This document shows positions 49,701 through 59,861 of a DNA stretch of 64,000 nucleotides, piece after piece (position 1 is the first letter of the stretch; the number at the start of each line of letters is the position of its first letter). The position numbers were made by a program, and so were the translations under genes. Under the pieces are notes generated by a model, which searched no databases, was not told the origin of the DNA, and saw only the letters and a program-made list of their open reading frames with translations. The stretch is from Lycium barbarum (taxonomy: Eukaryota; Streptophyta; Magnoliopsida; Solanales; Solanaceae): positions 2,185,001 through 2,249,000 of the forward strand of contig NC_083348.1 in NCBI RefSeq assembly GCF_019175385.1, given 5' to 3'.

Positions 49701-52700
49701 CTATGAGAAATCTCAACCATTTTTCCAAAACGAATATGCTCAACCTCTTCCCATTCATGTATGGATCTCCTGAAATTAATGTCCCACATGGTTCCCAAAG
49801 CCTCCTAAAACCTAAGTTACTCGGACTCGGGTGCGAGTGTCAGATACGGGTGCGGATCTAGACGTCGGATCCTTCATGATCTAAATTCTTAGATTCGGGG
49901 ATACGGATCCAGGTATGGATACGGGTGCGGGGATTCGGCTAAAAATAATTGAAATATCTAAATATAGAATTAGAAAACCTAAATTATGAGATATTATGTG
50001 GGAAACATGAGGAGAAAATATTGATCAAGAGGAGAATCCCGGAAGGAGATAAAAGGAAAAGGAGTGACAAAGAAATTTCAATATACAAGGTATTCCATTT
50101 TCTTCAAGTCCATCTCAGCTTTTGTTTTGATTATAAAAATCATTGGATCTGTCCGGAATTTCTCCGTTGATTTTGGTCAAAGTACCCAAAAGCGGTTGAC
50201 CAGATTGGGTACGGATACCCATGTCGTGTCGACACGGGTGCGGCACCGAAAGTGAAGAGTCCGAGTAAGTTAGCCTAAAACTAATATCCCTTGTGATCCC
50301 CATTCACCCCTTCCTAAATAATAAGCCACCACTGCAAAATGTCTTTTATCGAGTGAACCATAAGGTATTGGGCTTTTTAGTACTTGCGTTCAAAACCAGG
50401 GTGTTGAGCTTTTTAGTATTTGCGTTCAAAACCAGAAATTTGGTCTGTCTTACAGCTTTAGAGTGTAGGGTATGGTGAACTTATTGTTACAGTTTGCTCA
50501 GTGCAGACGCTTTCCTCGACTGTTCTATGTTGAAAGTTTCTGCTCCATCTTTTTCATCATTTTTTATCTGGTTGTCCTTTTGGGATAAGTGGAAGTACAG
50601 GAGGTGGCGTTTCCAAATATGGATACGGCAAGAGATCATGTTATGAATCTTTGCGATACTACTCGATAATTGTATGCCCATATACCTCACTAGGTAGGAT
50701 ACCTTCATTGTTTTCGTCCAAAATTGTGTATAGCTATGCCATTGTCATGCTTGCATATCATGTAAGCATTTAATTCAGTTCACTTGTACATTCTCTTTAT
50801 ACCTTCTTCCTAGTTCATTGCTCGACAAAGATAGTTCACCAAAACTGTTACTATTTGATTGTAAGATATGATCTAAATAGTTACCAGTTTTTTTAAAAAA
50901 AAGATATGATCTAACCTTGAATATGTTCATAACTAGATATCCTTATCAAAAAAATGTTCATAACTCAGATAATTTTGCTACCATATATCATTCAGGATAT
51001 GTCCGTTAGGGGTGGCGCTGGTTTGGTTTTTCCTAAAATTCAGTTTGGGTTTCAGTTTTCTTTGGTTTTGAATGGTTGATTTGGTCAGTTATCGGTTTGG
51101 TTTTTCAGTTTGACTCCATTTCTAACTTCTATTTCTGAAAATCCAGTTTAACACCATTAACAGACAGAAGTGTGGAAAAAAGTATACACCACTGTAAATG
51201 AAATAAAAGAATGAAGCATCTAAAATGAATTGGAAGATGTAGCAATTTATTGATATCAATTGAATCTGCCTTCTTTGTACATTTACAAATATACAAAGAA
51301 TAAAATAGACCAGCATGCATCTTCACAGGGGTGAAGGGGAAGCCCTACTGGCCTTAGGCGTTTGACCTTTTTTGGGCTTCAAATATTGGGCCAATAACAA
51401 TTGGGTAGTAACATAACTACCTAGAGGGGGGCTCAAAACTGAATTTAAAAACTTCGGTTTTCCAGTTTACAGAAATACTCAAATACTTAATCACTGAAAC
51501 CGACGACTGAACCGAAAAGCTGAAGTTAGAAAAAAAAGAAGAAGTTATAGTGAGCTGACTGAATAAACTGAAAAACCAAAAATGAAAAACTGAAATTTTT
51601 GGTTCGATCATTTTCGGTTATATTCCTTACCCTAATGTCCGTACATGTTATTTTCTTCAGGAAATTATGTTTGTCGTTTTTCTGCTATACCCTTGTCCTG
51701 CATGCATTTCATTCTAAGAGTTCGAATGAACTTTTTGTTATACTGCTCTTTATACTGACAGGAGGTACCTTTTTCTAGCACCATGCTCACTAAATTTAGT
51801 TTAGTAATTACTGTATGTATGGCTTCATGAAACACTTAACAGAGTGAGTGGACTAAATTTTTTATTTCGTCATTCCTTTAGCACTGCATTGGAGTACCAG
51901 TGATGCAAGGTAGTGCTTTGTCTTAAAGTTATTAATTGCATACGCTGGATTTCCCCATCTAACCGTGTCTTTCCCTTGGACGTTATTTATTTTTCGAATT
52001 CAAAAAATTATGCTCTTTTGCAGGTCACTGTCATGTTAATGTCACTAAAAGCTGGAAATCTTGGTCTAAATATGGTGGCAGCTTCTCATGTAATTCTTCT
52101 GGACCTTTGGTGGAATCCAACCACCGAAGATCAGGCTATTGATCGAGCTCACAGAATAGGTCAAACGCGTGCAGTCACCGTGTCTCGTTTAACTGTCAAA
52201 GACACAGTTGAAGATCGAATTCTAGCTCTGCAGGTTTACCTCTCATTTTCATACCCTTTCTTTATTTGTTATTTAGTTGAACCACACATTTTTATGGCAT
52301 GATGCAATTTTAGGCAAGAGTCAGGGTTCTCGAGGAGGTCTAAGTGAAATTGCTTGATGAGTGAAAGTTGCATAAGTTGTCTAATTCTGTCCTCCTGCCT
52401 TCTGAAATCCCTTCCTTTTCTTTTTTCTATTTTATTATTGTCCTTGCATTTACTCACCTACCATCTTCTCAGTTTTCTTCTGTAATTTGATTTTTTTTCC
52501 TTCTTAGAAACCAACACTTCCAGAGACTTTGTTGAAACACATATGACTTTCATGATTTAGATTATTTGGAACTTGGCTTGCGCCCCATTGCCATCCCTAT
52601 TTGGAAGACTTTGGCTCTAAATTTATTGGCCCTTATGCGGTCACATGCACTCACGTGTCTTTTGTGATGTTCATCAATGTTTAACCTTCAGACTTCAATA

Positions 52701-52825
52701 TCGGTCTCTTATAATTTCAGGAGGACAAGAGGAATATGGTTGCATCTGCTTTTGGTGAAGATAAAAGTGGAGGCACGGCTAGTCGACTAACTGTAGAAGA
52801 TCTTAGATATCTGTTTAATCTCTAA
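40741..52825 (+). CDS. CHR28: SNF2-family ATPase with RING finger, CHR27/CHR28 (SMARCA3-like) type
   Basis: Eleven coding exons in one frame: 40741-40861, 40946-41113, 41201-41520, 41978-42049, 42126-42203, 42299-43202, 43824-43954, 46986-47207, 48030-48569, 52024-52233, 52721-52825; 956 aa. The N-terminus is acidic, starting [12 protein letters not shown]. The Walker A GLGKT opens exon 6 (residues 254-258). Motif II is DEAQ (465-468) and motif [12 protein letters not shown]3HC4 RING finger (C668, C671, C683, H685, C688, C691, C703, C708) is split by the intron 47208-48029. The helicase C lobe has [21 protein letters not shown] and [13 protein letters not shown]. The protein ends EDLRYLFNL. 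Such proteins are nuclear chromatin remodellers with probable ubiquitin-ligase activity; Arabidopsis relatives (FRG1/FRG2) act in RNA-directed DNA methylation (recalled). DEAQ rather than DEAH is normal in this plant group. A lysine-rich insert separates motifs I and II. Confidence 0.95.
43399..43532 (+). mobile_element. Truncated TS-type SINE in CHR28-like intron
   Basis: TS body (aagccgaggtatcagaacac, then gtgaggtctgcgtatacgct) ending gggtatgttgttgg. It has a 15-bp duplication with one mismatch: tagtttccgtactga at 43384-43398 and tagtatccgtactga at 43533-43547. The 5' half is missing. Confidence 0.83.
43955..46985 (+). other. Large CHR28-like intron with small repeats
   Basis: A 3.0-kb intron. 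It holds three tandem units of tatagaagatttgtgtagtc (near 45072, 45119 and 45190), a poly-C run at 45480-45494 with CCCCCA repeats, the 5' part of an Au-like SINE (about 45808-45875), and a roughly 38-bp tandem copy of gacatcaaatagacgatggg near 46396 and 46434. No extra exon is seen. Confidence 0.65.
45808..45880 (+). mobile_element. Au-like SINE fragment
   Basis: gcccggtgcactaagctcct followed by ctggggaagggctggaccac matches the well known 5' body of Au-type plant SINEs. The 3' half is missing or too diverged to see. Confidence 0.6.
47886..48029 (+). repeat. Intron segment sharing two modules with the 5280-5380 insertion
   Basis: Module A (47886-47927, cactttaaagtgctctctag to ctgtcag) is present inverted at 5293-5337. 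Module B (47993-48029, catactagtttgatgtctac to ttccacag) is present in direct orientation at 5346-5382 with one mismatch. Module B here forms the 3' end of the intron up to the splice site of the RING exon. Confidence 0.8.
48570..49045 (+). other. Start of the 3.45-kb CHR28-like intron
   Basis: Intron sequence with a short 20-bp tandem copy of ggccttttcttgtatgctta just after the donor (48574-48613). Nothing else was recognised before the large duplication. Confidence 0.5.
49046..50358. repeat. 417-bp tandem duplication in CHR28-like intron
   Basis: Copy 1 is 49046-49462 and copy 2 is 49463-50358. Both start aactcgcaaaaagtttttgc, and the body (aatctcaaccatttttccaa, ctcctgaaattaatgtccca) is nearly identical. 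Copy 2 is longer because a 462-bp MITE sits in it; without the MITE and its duplication it is about 426 bp. Confidence 0.92.
49812..50273. mobile_element. MITE of 462 bp, 8-bp target duplication CCTAAAAC
   Basis: Inverted ends CTAAGTTACTCGGACTC and, on the minus strand, CTAACTTACTCGGACTC, flanked by cctaaaac at 49804-49811 and 50274-50281. Subterminal inverted motifs gggtgcgg/ccgcaccc. The unoccupied target is present in copy 1 of the surrounding duplication (cctcctaaaactaatatccc), which confirms the boundaries. Eight bases suggest hAT, but a ninth imperfect base leaves Mutator possible. Confidence 0.9.
50359..51006 (+). other. Intron sequence, no recognised element
   Basis: Intron DNA between the duplication and the hAT element. 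It contains a short direct repeat of tttttagtattgcgttcaaa type near 50375-50420 and nothing coding that I can support. Confidence 0.45.
51007..51634. mobile_element. Non-autonomous hAT element, 628 bp
   Basis: Starts TAGGGGTGGCGC and ends CCTTACCCTA, with a perfect 8-bp duplication atgtccgt (50999-51006 and 51635-51642). Inner ends are rich in inverted cggtttggtttttcag-type repeats. The 8-bp target and TAGGG termini are diagnostic of hAT. No transposase is encoded. Confidence 0.87.
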
Positions 52826-55291
52826 TACAGGGAGGGCTGCACTTGGTCTGTTGTGGCCAGTTAGCAGAATGTTCATATGTAGGAGGAATAGATCAACACC
52901 TGGGAGATATTTTGGATGCAACTGAAGTCATTAGAATTGCTATGGCTCATCATAGTGAGACCGATGGGTAACATATTTATTTCTACTGCTAATCCTTACC
53001 AATTTTGTTGACTTATAAAGGCAGGCATTTTCCTTCCTATCGTCATAGAGATCCTTGCTTGTTTTGCTTGTATATATGTACACACTCTTATCATGTATGT
53101 GAATCATCTTATTTTTCATCACGAAATGCTCTTCAATTCAGCAAAAGCTTATGATCACACACGTGGGAAGGGGGCTGATTTTCTGCCAAGAAAGAGTTCA
53201 TTTACCTTTTTCAATTTAACCCCTACTATCATAAATGTTCTAGAGAAGTTAAAAGATTGAGGAATCAAATAATAAATAAATGAAATTTAGTCAAATCACT
53301 TTTATTATTAGAGGTCTTTTAAAAGAGTGTTTAAAAGTCTATTGTGACGAGTAAATAGAGCCAGAATAGTTAATTTACCATGCTGCAAGTAATAAGAGCT
53401 GTTTCACCTGGTTTATGTAACAGCTTAGGTTCACGAAACATTGGTTTGTGTAACACCCTAGGTAACTTTCATAATTTGCAGAACACACTACTTTCTTGTG
53501 GTAATTAATATGTACCACAAGGTAAAGATGTGTGTCTGAAATCTCAATCACAATTCTCCACATTAAGGAAAAAGCTGACAGCTTTGCAAAATGTAAGTGC
53601 ATGGGTAGGGGAAGGGGAAATTGGGGATGGGATTATAGGTGGGGAATCGAACCCTCACCAACAACGTAGCCAACCAACTAAGCTTTTAAGATTCCGTGAA
53701 TGAATTCCAACTTAAGCTACACCTAGGGTGTGTTTTGTACGAAGGAGCATATTTATAACATTTTGATAAGAAACTAACTATCCAACACTCAAAGTTGGAA
53801 ACTATTTCAAACTATTGAAGAAAAACATAAGCAAAAGAAAGTTGCTTATCTCTATCTCTTTTCGCTGTAAAATATTTTTGTTTTGGGTGTTTAGTTGTAA
53901 AAAATGACTTACTTTTGGAAGACATTTTCTTTCGTACCTAACTTTCCTTTCTCAACGGTGAAGTAAGATCAAGTTCATGGCTTATTATCTTAGGTCGGAA
54001 CAAGTTTGATAGACCTCCTTTTTTAAACGAAAACTTCTACTTATGGTTTCACATGTCCGCCAAAGTGGCGGCTCCCCTGTTCTCATGATTTGAACGTTGC
54101 ACTCCTAAAAGCTCTTCTCATTTGGGTGCGTAGTTGTATGTGTTTTTCTTTTCCACTATAGCCGTGTGTGTAATGTGTATGTGTATGTGTGTGTCAGTTT
54201 GAGAGAGAGAGAAAAGTAATCTCACAACTTTGAAAAATGAAGATAGCAAAAATTCCGTGTTGGAGAACGACCAGGGGTGTTTGTGTTTCAGGGTCATGTC
54301 TAATTATTACCAGTAGGCACTTCCAATTATTTCTACCCAAAGGAGTGGAAAAAGGGAAAACATAAAGAGTTATAGGGAGAGTAAGGGGGATGAAAAGGGT
54401 ACTGTCTCTTGTTTTGTGAAAAAGGTACTTTCCTGAAGAACTGTCCTCATACCTCTTTCAGTCCGCAATATTAGCGATTCATTTACTATGCGGTCGATTA
54501 TTTTTACCAAATCATTACGTTAAATCATCAAGGTATGAGTGTCACTTATAGAACATAACTTTTTAGGTCAAAGATTAGATCAATTTAACAAACATCTTAA
54601 TCATGATTAAAATAATAAGTTTTGAAAGCAATTTCTATTTTTGTTGTGCAATCAGTTTCCACAAATTTTGGTACACATTAGTATCATTAATTTCCATTTG
54701 TAAATTTTATCAGTACACTTCCCTACCCGCCTCCCCTCCCCAAATCTGTATAAAATAAGTTCCACAAGTTGCATTACACATTGATTGTGTCTAACCTACC
54801 CTCCAACACATCTCATCTTCACCCCACCCCATTAGGCCCATCTTGACCAACTCACACCCCTATTCCTCACCCCACCTTCCCCACGATATTTGTCTAGATT
54901 ATACACCAATGCTTTAGGAAAATATTTTTTGCTTAAGTACTGAACACAAGAAAATAAATAAGTAACCCATTTATTTTCCTGAAATACATTTTTCAAGAAA
55001 ACATTTTCCTTCGCACCAAACACACCCTATTTTATATATATATATATTTTCAAATAAATTTACTGGCGGAGAGTTGATTAATAACCTTTCTAGAATCTCT
55101 GTAACTCTCTAGCTAAACAAGGAGAAAATTTATCTTTTCAGATTATAATCATTAGGTTTATTGGAGATTAGCCACATAATTACTAGTAATATATGGTTTA
55201 CACACTTCATATCTTCCATGATATTATTGTAGAGAAATTAATTTACTATACTGTACTAGCAAAACTTCACTTTACATATAGTTTTATTAGC
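52826..55291. other. Intergenic region between convergent CHR28-like and protease genes
   Basis: 2.5 kb. The left part should contain the CHR28-like 3' UTR, and the right edge the protease 3' UTR. It includes a (GT)n tract near 54172-54193, and agggtgtgttttgtacgaag at 53725 with its mirror ccttcgcaccaaacacaccct near 55009. These look like ends of a common MITE type, but no target duplication pairs them. No gene seen. Confidence 0.55.
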
Positions 55292-56791
55292 CTAGCAAAT
55301 ATTGGGACCAAATCCCACAAAACCATTTGCTCCGTCAATAGAAATTTGGATGCCTTCTTGCTGAATATTCCCTATTATGGAAAGTCTAGTTGGAGATGGA
55401 GCAAATGCAAAGCAGAATGTGCCCTTTTGATCCACTGGAATTAGGAAGTTCCCAGCTGGTAGTGTTAAGATCGGACCACCCATGAGGAAAAACGAAATGG
55501 TCGGTACCCGAACCGTCACAAACCCGTTTAGGTCATAGCACGTGTCGAATATTGACATGGCTGGTGCCCGTGGAAGGCTGGCAGTTTGAGCGATAAACGC
55601 GTCGCGAAACGCCACGTATGCCTCCTTGGGAAGCCTAGTCACGGCTGTCCCCGTGTCCATGACCACTCCTCCATCACCTTCCTCGGTTAATCTAAAAGAA
55701 TCTTCGGGTATTGCTACACGCGCTCCTCCAACTCCAAGACCCGACATGCCAATATAATAGAAACTCGGGGCGCGTGGGTTCCGGATCAGCGGAACCCACG
55801 CTGCACCCGCGGGCAATACTTCCCGCCCGAATTCAAGTGACCCGGTTGATCCGGTGCCCCGTGTAACCAAACAGTAACTAAACGCTCCGCCCGTCTGTCC
55901 ACCGAGCTGTCCCACGAGCGACATGGACCCACCTCCAAGGCCTAACAAACCGGCAGCCCCAATAAACATGCCGCGGTTACTATGACCGCACCCGATCGCC
56001 ACGTCACGAATGACGGTGCGACCGAAAGTGAGGGTCTCAAGGGCCATGGTTCCCTTGGTGTATGAGCCATCACCGTACATGACTTCGTACTTGCAGCGGC
56101 CAGCGTGGCAACCGGAGTTGTCCACGCGGTCGCAAAGGGAGGAGGAACAAGGTACGCCAGAGAAAGAAGCAGAAAGAGATGGGTCGAATACTGGGTCAGA
56201 TTGGTGGTAGCAGTTGGTGCAAGGCTGGCACTGGACCCACACAATATCACTGCCAGCATCAATAACCATGTATTGTTCTCTAACAGGACTGCCAACACCA
56301 ATCCTCACAAAGTATTCTCCACTGCCTTGTTCCATACCCGAAATCACCTCACTCCCGAATTCCTCCACCTCATAAGTAGTGGTACCAATATTATTGGTGG
56401 CTTTTCGAACGAGTGTATCGACCCTTTTGACGTCTCTTTTCATGCGAGCTTCAAATCGGTGAGGATGATCACTGAAGTGGGAGAAAGGCATTTTGTCTCT
56501 ATGAAGAAGCTTCAGCTTCCAGCTATTGTTTCTCTTCAATTCATGAAGAGCTTCTTCTTCTTCCACATGATCATCATGTGTTTTGGGTGGTCGGTAGATT
56601 CTTGATTCTTTAATGGTTTGCTTGACATCCAAGTGTTCATGGGTGGGGAATGGGATTGCATGGCCAGCTGAGGTCTTGGTTTCATGAGTATTACTTGCAG
56701 TTGTTGGGTTGGGAAAAGAGAAAAGGAATAGTGGCAGTACTACAAGGAGGAGCAAAAATGGGACTAGCGACGTTTGTAGAGGGACAAACAT
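55292..56791 (-). CDS. ASPG2: Nepenthesin-type aspartic protease, ASPG2-like, atypical DAG active site
   Basis: An intact single exon of 499 codons. Residues 10-27 form a hydrophobic signal peptide (PFLLLLVVLPLFLF), so the enzyme enters the secretory pathway. A propeptide with KESRIYRPP and LLHRDK segments follows to about 150. The mature A1-type enzyme starts near GSGEYFVRIGVGSP. The first catalytic loop reads V-I-D178-A179-G180-S, where T or S normally follows the Asp; the second is D379-T380-G381. Twelve Cys fit the plant nepenthesin-like insert (C188, C191, C194, C215, C220 and others). The C-terminus IIGNIQQEGIQISIDGANG is typical. Arabidopsis ASPG2 is the closest relative from memory. 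Whether the Ala lowers activity is unknown. The start is the first ATG before the signal peptide. Confidence 0.95.
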   Translation of the reverse strand: MFVPLQTSLVPFLLLLVVLPLFLFSFPNPTTASNTHETKTSAGHAIPFPTHEHLDVKQTIKESRIYRPPKTHDDHVEEEEALHELKRNNSWKLKLLHRDKMPFSHFSDHPHRFEARMKRDVKRVDTLVRKATNNIGTTTYEVEEFGSEVISGMEQGSGEYFVRIGVGSPVREQYMVIDAGSDIVWVQCQPCTNCYHQSDPVFDPSLSASFSGVPCSSSLCDRVDNSGCHAGRCKYEVMYGDGSYTKGTMALETLTFGRTVIRDVAIGCGHSNRGMFIGAAGLLGLGGGSMSLVGQLGGQTGGAFSYCLVTRGTGSTGSLEFGREVLPAGAAWVPLIRNPRAPSFYYIGMSGLGVGGARVAIPEDSFRLTEEGDGGVVMDTGTAVTRLPKEAYVAFRDAFIAQTASLPRAPAMSIFDTCYDLNGFVTVRVPTISFFLMGGPILTLPAGNFLIPVDQKGTFCFAFAPSPTRLSIIGNIQQEGIQISIDGANGFVGFGPNIC

Positions 56792-57003
56792 TCTTTTTTA
56801 TTGTTTCTTTCTCTTGGGAGGTGTGAGTGTTGTGAGGAAAGGAGGCTTAGAGGGAAGGGGGATTTATGTAATTTGGGTTTCGAGATGTGTACAGGAAAAA
56901 TGTTTAAAATTGGGGCTAGTTGGTTTGGCCCATTTTTGGAGTAAGAGTGATGTTAGGGGTGGGGGAATGACAAAGGAAATAATTGAATGATGGGGTTTGT
57001 TAG
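56792..57003 (-). promoter_or_regulatory. Short promoter region of the protease gene, bounded by the MULE
   Basis: Only 212 bp separate the protease ATG from the MULE target duplication at 57004. The leader is CT-rich on the coding strand; a weak tacataaat motif lies near 56865. The distal promoter would have been displaced by the MULE insertion. Confidence 0.5.
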
Positions 57004-57270
57004 GTAGACATATGAGTCCGACACTTTTGTAACCTAATTTTTTTTTTTGGAATCAAACTAATTCATTAAAAATAAATAAATTAAATTAGGCTTCATGTAC
57101 AGAATCTGTGCGTGAAAGGATCAAATTGTAACTTTTTAAGTTTGGTCCTTTCACACACAGATTCTGTGCGTGAAACCCTTCCCTAAAATCCCCCGAACCA
57201 CCCTTTATTCTTTCTCTTCTCAAACGCCTCCTTCTCCACCCTTTCAACACACTTTTACACTTCCAAAAAC

Positions 57271-57781
57271 ATGTTTCAAAGTTTTGAAACTTCAATGTTT
57301 GCTATACAACCCGATATTTGCGAATGCAGTTATTACTGTAAACTAAAAACATCAAAGGCCATGATAATTCGGGTCGCCGTTTTTGGCGTTGTAAAGTGCC
57401 CGAAGTAAGTGTTTTTACATTTTTTAGTGTTCTTTTTTTCACGTTATCCATATATTTTACTTTAAAAAACTGATTTTCTTGTAATGTTTATAGGATATGG
57501 GCGGATGCAAATACTTTCGGTGGGAAGATAGCATTCACGTGGATAAAACGGTGGCGACGAAGTTTAAAAATCCAATTTTGGATAGAGATACCGCGACTTC
57601 ACGTATCTCTAGAGATACCGCTAAGTTGGACTCGGAATTTAAGCTTGTGGAAGCTGAAGAAAAAATTGAAGGTTTGGAGGTGTTGCTCACCGATTTCGAA
57701 AAAAAACGAAATTTGCTGAAGGCTAAACTTAGAGAGGCTCAACACGAGAAAATAGCTTTAAAAGAAAAACTTAAATTGTGA
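57271..57781 (+). pseudogene. GRF-type zinc finger and coiled-coil protein carried by the MULE
   Basis: Two exons, 57271-57404 and 57494-57781, with GT-AG borders. The first begins MFQSFETSMFAIQ, then CEC, and after a one-base frameshift near 57360 gives SGRRFWRCKVPE. The second starts DMGGCKYFRWED. C-x-C, GRRF, C and GC-x-FRW define a GRF zinc finger. The remaining 75 residues form a heptad coiled coil rich in E, K and L, ending KEKLKL. GRF proteins bind nucleic acid. It sits just inside the left inverted repeat, so the TIR may have driven it. The frameshift means this copy is not functional unless the ATG at 57497 is used. Confidence 0.72.
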
Positions 57782-58102
57782 AAGATTATTTGTGCTATGT
57801 TGTTGTTGTTCATTATTTATATGTATTTTGTTTATTAAATTTAATATTTCTATGGATTATGTTTTTAACAAGTTGTACCTTTTCCCCTATAATGTAATCT
57901 GCACCCTTTATGTACTAATTTATTTGTGTTTATTTGTGAAATTGTCAATCAATAATAGACTTTAACAATAAACATTGAAGAATTAAAAACATGTCAAACT
58001 AATTCAAATTTATGACTTCATCATAAAATAAAAATACAAATTAACAGCCTTAGTCCGAAACTTAAATGACCCATAATCTAAGACAGGGAGCCTAAATAGA
58101 CC

Positions 58103-58640
58103 CTAATCGTCATCAGAATAGAAGTCCTCAATATCGTCCTCAGAACGATATTGGCGGTCTCTTAACATACATCTTTTTTCAGGAGATGTTAGTTCTCTAC
58201 CGGTTGATGATGCTTGTTCTTCATCCAACTTTAGCATGTAAAATCTACGTCTTGCCAGCATTCTGTTGTTTTCTTTTCTAATCCTTTGTACGGCCATCTC
58301 GCAAGTTGCTGGACCTACTCGAGGCATGGTTAGTGAGTACCTTGTTGGGATTAGAGCGTTGAGATTTTTCAAGTCACGAACAAGACGTTCTGATTTGGTA
58401 ATCCGATGTGACCATTCTCGGCGTAAACCGCAACAATATTCTCTCGCGGATCTGAATATTTCACACTGCAGAAATCATCATTACGCTTTACAAGAAGGTG
58501 CGGATTTAGCTCGTCTAGTTTGAAATCACTGGTATCACTCGAAAAACTACTATGATTTGAACTCTCATCATCACTGCTATTTGGTTCTTCTGGAAGGAGT
58601 AAAGACCAAGCTGAGTTTCTACTACTCGATATTGAATATA
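58103..58640 (-). pseudogene. Minus-strand MULE reading frame 1, acidic tail, unknown function
   Basis: An open frame of 89 codons (58372-58103) extends upstream without a stop through REYCCGLRREWSHRITKSE to about 58460. Further upstream it can be followed only in another frame (SSDTSDFKLDELNPH). It is basic with RIRKENNRMLARRRFYML in the middle, and ends YRSEDDIEDFYSDDD. No family recognised. It resembles the next frame (58925-58755) in the R-x-R-[EK]-x-NNRM motif and in ending with an acidic tail. Confidence 0.5.
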
Positions 58641-58696
58641 GTGTGGTCTAATAACAAAAGAAAGGACTACTTATATAGTTGCAACCCCCAAGTACC

Positions 58697-58712
58697 CTCC
58701 GGGGGGGGGGGG
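58697..58712. repeat. Poly-G tract
   Basis: A short uninterrupted run of about 14 G inside the MULE. Length is prone to assembly error. Confidence 0.8.
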
Positions 58713-58754
58713 GTCTTTATGACCCTACCTACTTACCTTATTATAAGAAAAATA

Positions 58755-59060
58755 TTAATCTTCATCGGACATTTCACAGTCCGAATCCCACTTGGATCTA
58801 AATCTTGTGCTACCATGCATACCATATTCTACCCTATGGTAACGTATTTGCATTCGATTGTTCCCTTCGCGAAAACGATTAAGAGCAAAATTAAACTCTT
58901 GTGGAGTTCCGCGAGCCATTGACATAGCACGTTTTTTGGGCGTTTAAGCCCTATTGAAGCTAACTTTTGCTCCAGTGCTTCAGCCTCCCTAATATGCCAA
59001 TTTCACTCTTTTCTCATTGTTTTATTGTATTCTTGATTGAATCTTTTGTTAGGGTTATTT
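58755..59060 (-). pseudogene. Minus-strand MULE reading frame 2, acidic tail, unknown function
   Basis: An ATG at 58925 opens 56 codons: MSMARGTPQEFNFALN, then RFREGNNRMQIRYHRVEY, ending DSDCEMSDED. Upstream, in a neighbouring frame, the sequence continues NWHIREAEALEQKLASIG, so a one-base frameshift probably separates the two parts. Its order of features (leucine-rich helix, M-x-R-x-x-P, NNRM, acidic end) parallels frame 1, which suggests an old tandem duplication within the element. Confidence 0.45.
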
Positions 59061-59136
59061 GAGTAATGAAAATCATCATCATCTAGTTGTTTGTCAATCA
59101 TATTATATATAGTACTGAGTATTTTGACTGTGTATT

Positions 59137-59760
59137 TGAATTAAATTCATATTACGCAATGTTCTTGTGCGTAATAGGACATGATTTGACAACACATCAT
59201 GCATGCCAATTTTAGCTTTTTTTTTGACACGTAAAGGACATGATGTGACAACACAACGCTGCATTTTTGACCGTTTATTTGGATTAAATTCATATTACGC
59301 AATGTTCTTGTGCGTAATAGGACATGATTTGACAACACATCATGCATGCCAATTTCAGCTTTTTTTTTGACATGTAAAGGACATGATGTGACAACACAAT
59401 GCTGCATTTTTGACCGTTTATTTGGATTAAATTCATATTACGCAATGTTCTTGTGCGTAATAGGACATGATTTGACAACACATCATGCATGCCAATTTCA
59501 GCTTTTTTTTGAAACGTAAAGGACATGATGTGACAACACAATGCTGCATTTTTGACCGTTTATTTGGATTAAATTCATATTACGCAATGTTCCTGTGCGT
59601 AATAGGACATAATTTGACAACACATCATGCATGCCAATTTCAGCTTTTTTTTTGACACGTAAAGGACATGATGTGACAACACAATGCTGCATTTTTGGCC
59701 GTTTATTTGGATTAAATTCATATTACGCAATGTTCTTGTGCGCAGTAGGGGTGACTATGA
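59137..59760. repeat. 143-bp tandem repeat upstream of mudrA, four units plus a partial
   Basis: attacgcaatgttcttgtgc recurs at 59151, 59294, 59437, 59579 (one change) and 59722, giving periods of 143, 143, 142 and 143. Each unit also has ggacatgatgtgacaacaca. The array ends 100 bp before the transposase ATG. Confidence 0.95.
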
Positions 59761-59861
59761 ATCTATTTAAGAAGAATGTTGGACGAGGTGAAAACTCATC
59801 CATTTCATAAGTTTAAGTCTCTTAAGTCATTCAAATAAACCTATCTTAAGTCATACAAAAA

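Noticed and set aside
465..52825. tRNA or rRNA genes
   Set aside because: I saw no cloverleaf-type A/B box pair with CCA-end context or rRNA core sequence; tRNA-like traces are only in SINEs and primer sites.
53724..55029. A 1.3-kb hAT-like element with agggtgtgtttt ends
   Set aside because: The two ends are inverted and similar, but their flanks (ctacacc before, tttatat after) do not make an 8-bp duplication; probably separate MITE ends.
59137..59760. Regular direct repeats that could suggest a CRISPR-like array
   Set aside because: The 143-bp units are contiguous with no unique spacers, lie in a plant MULE, and no cas genes exist; it is a minisatellite.
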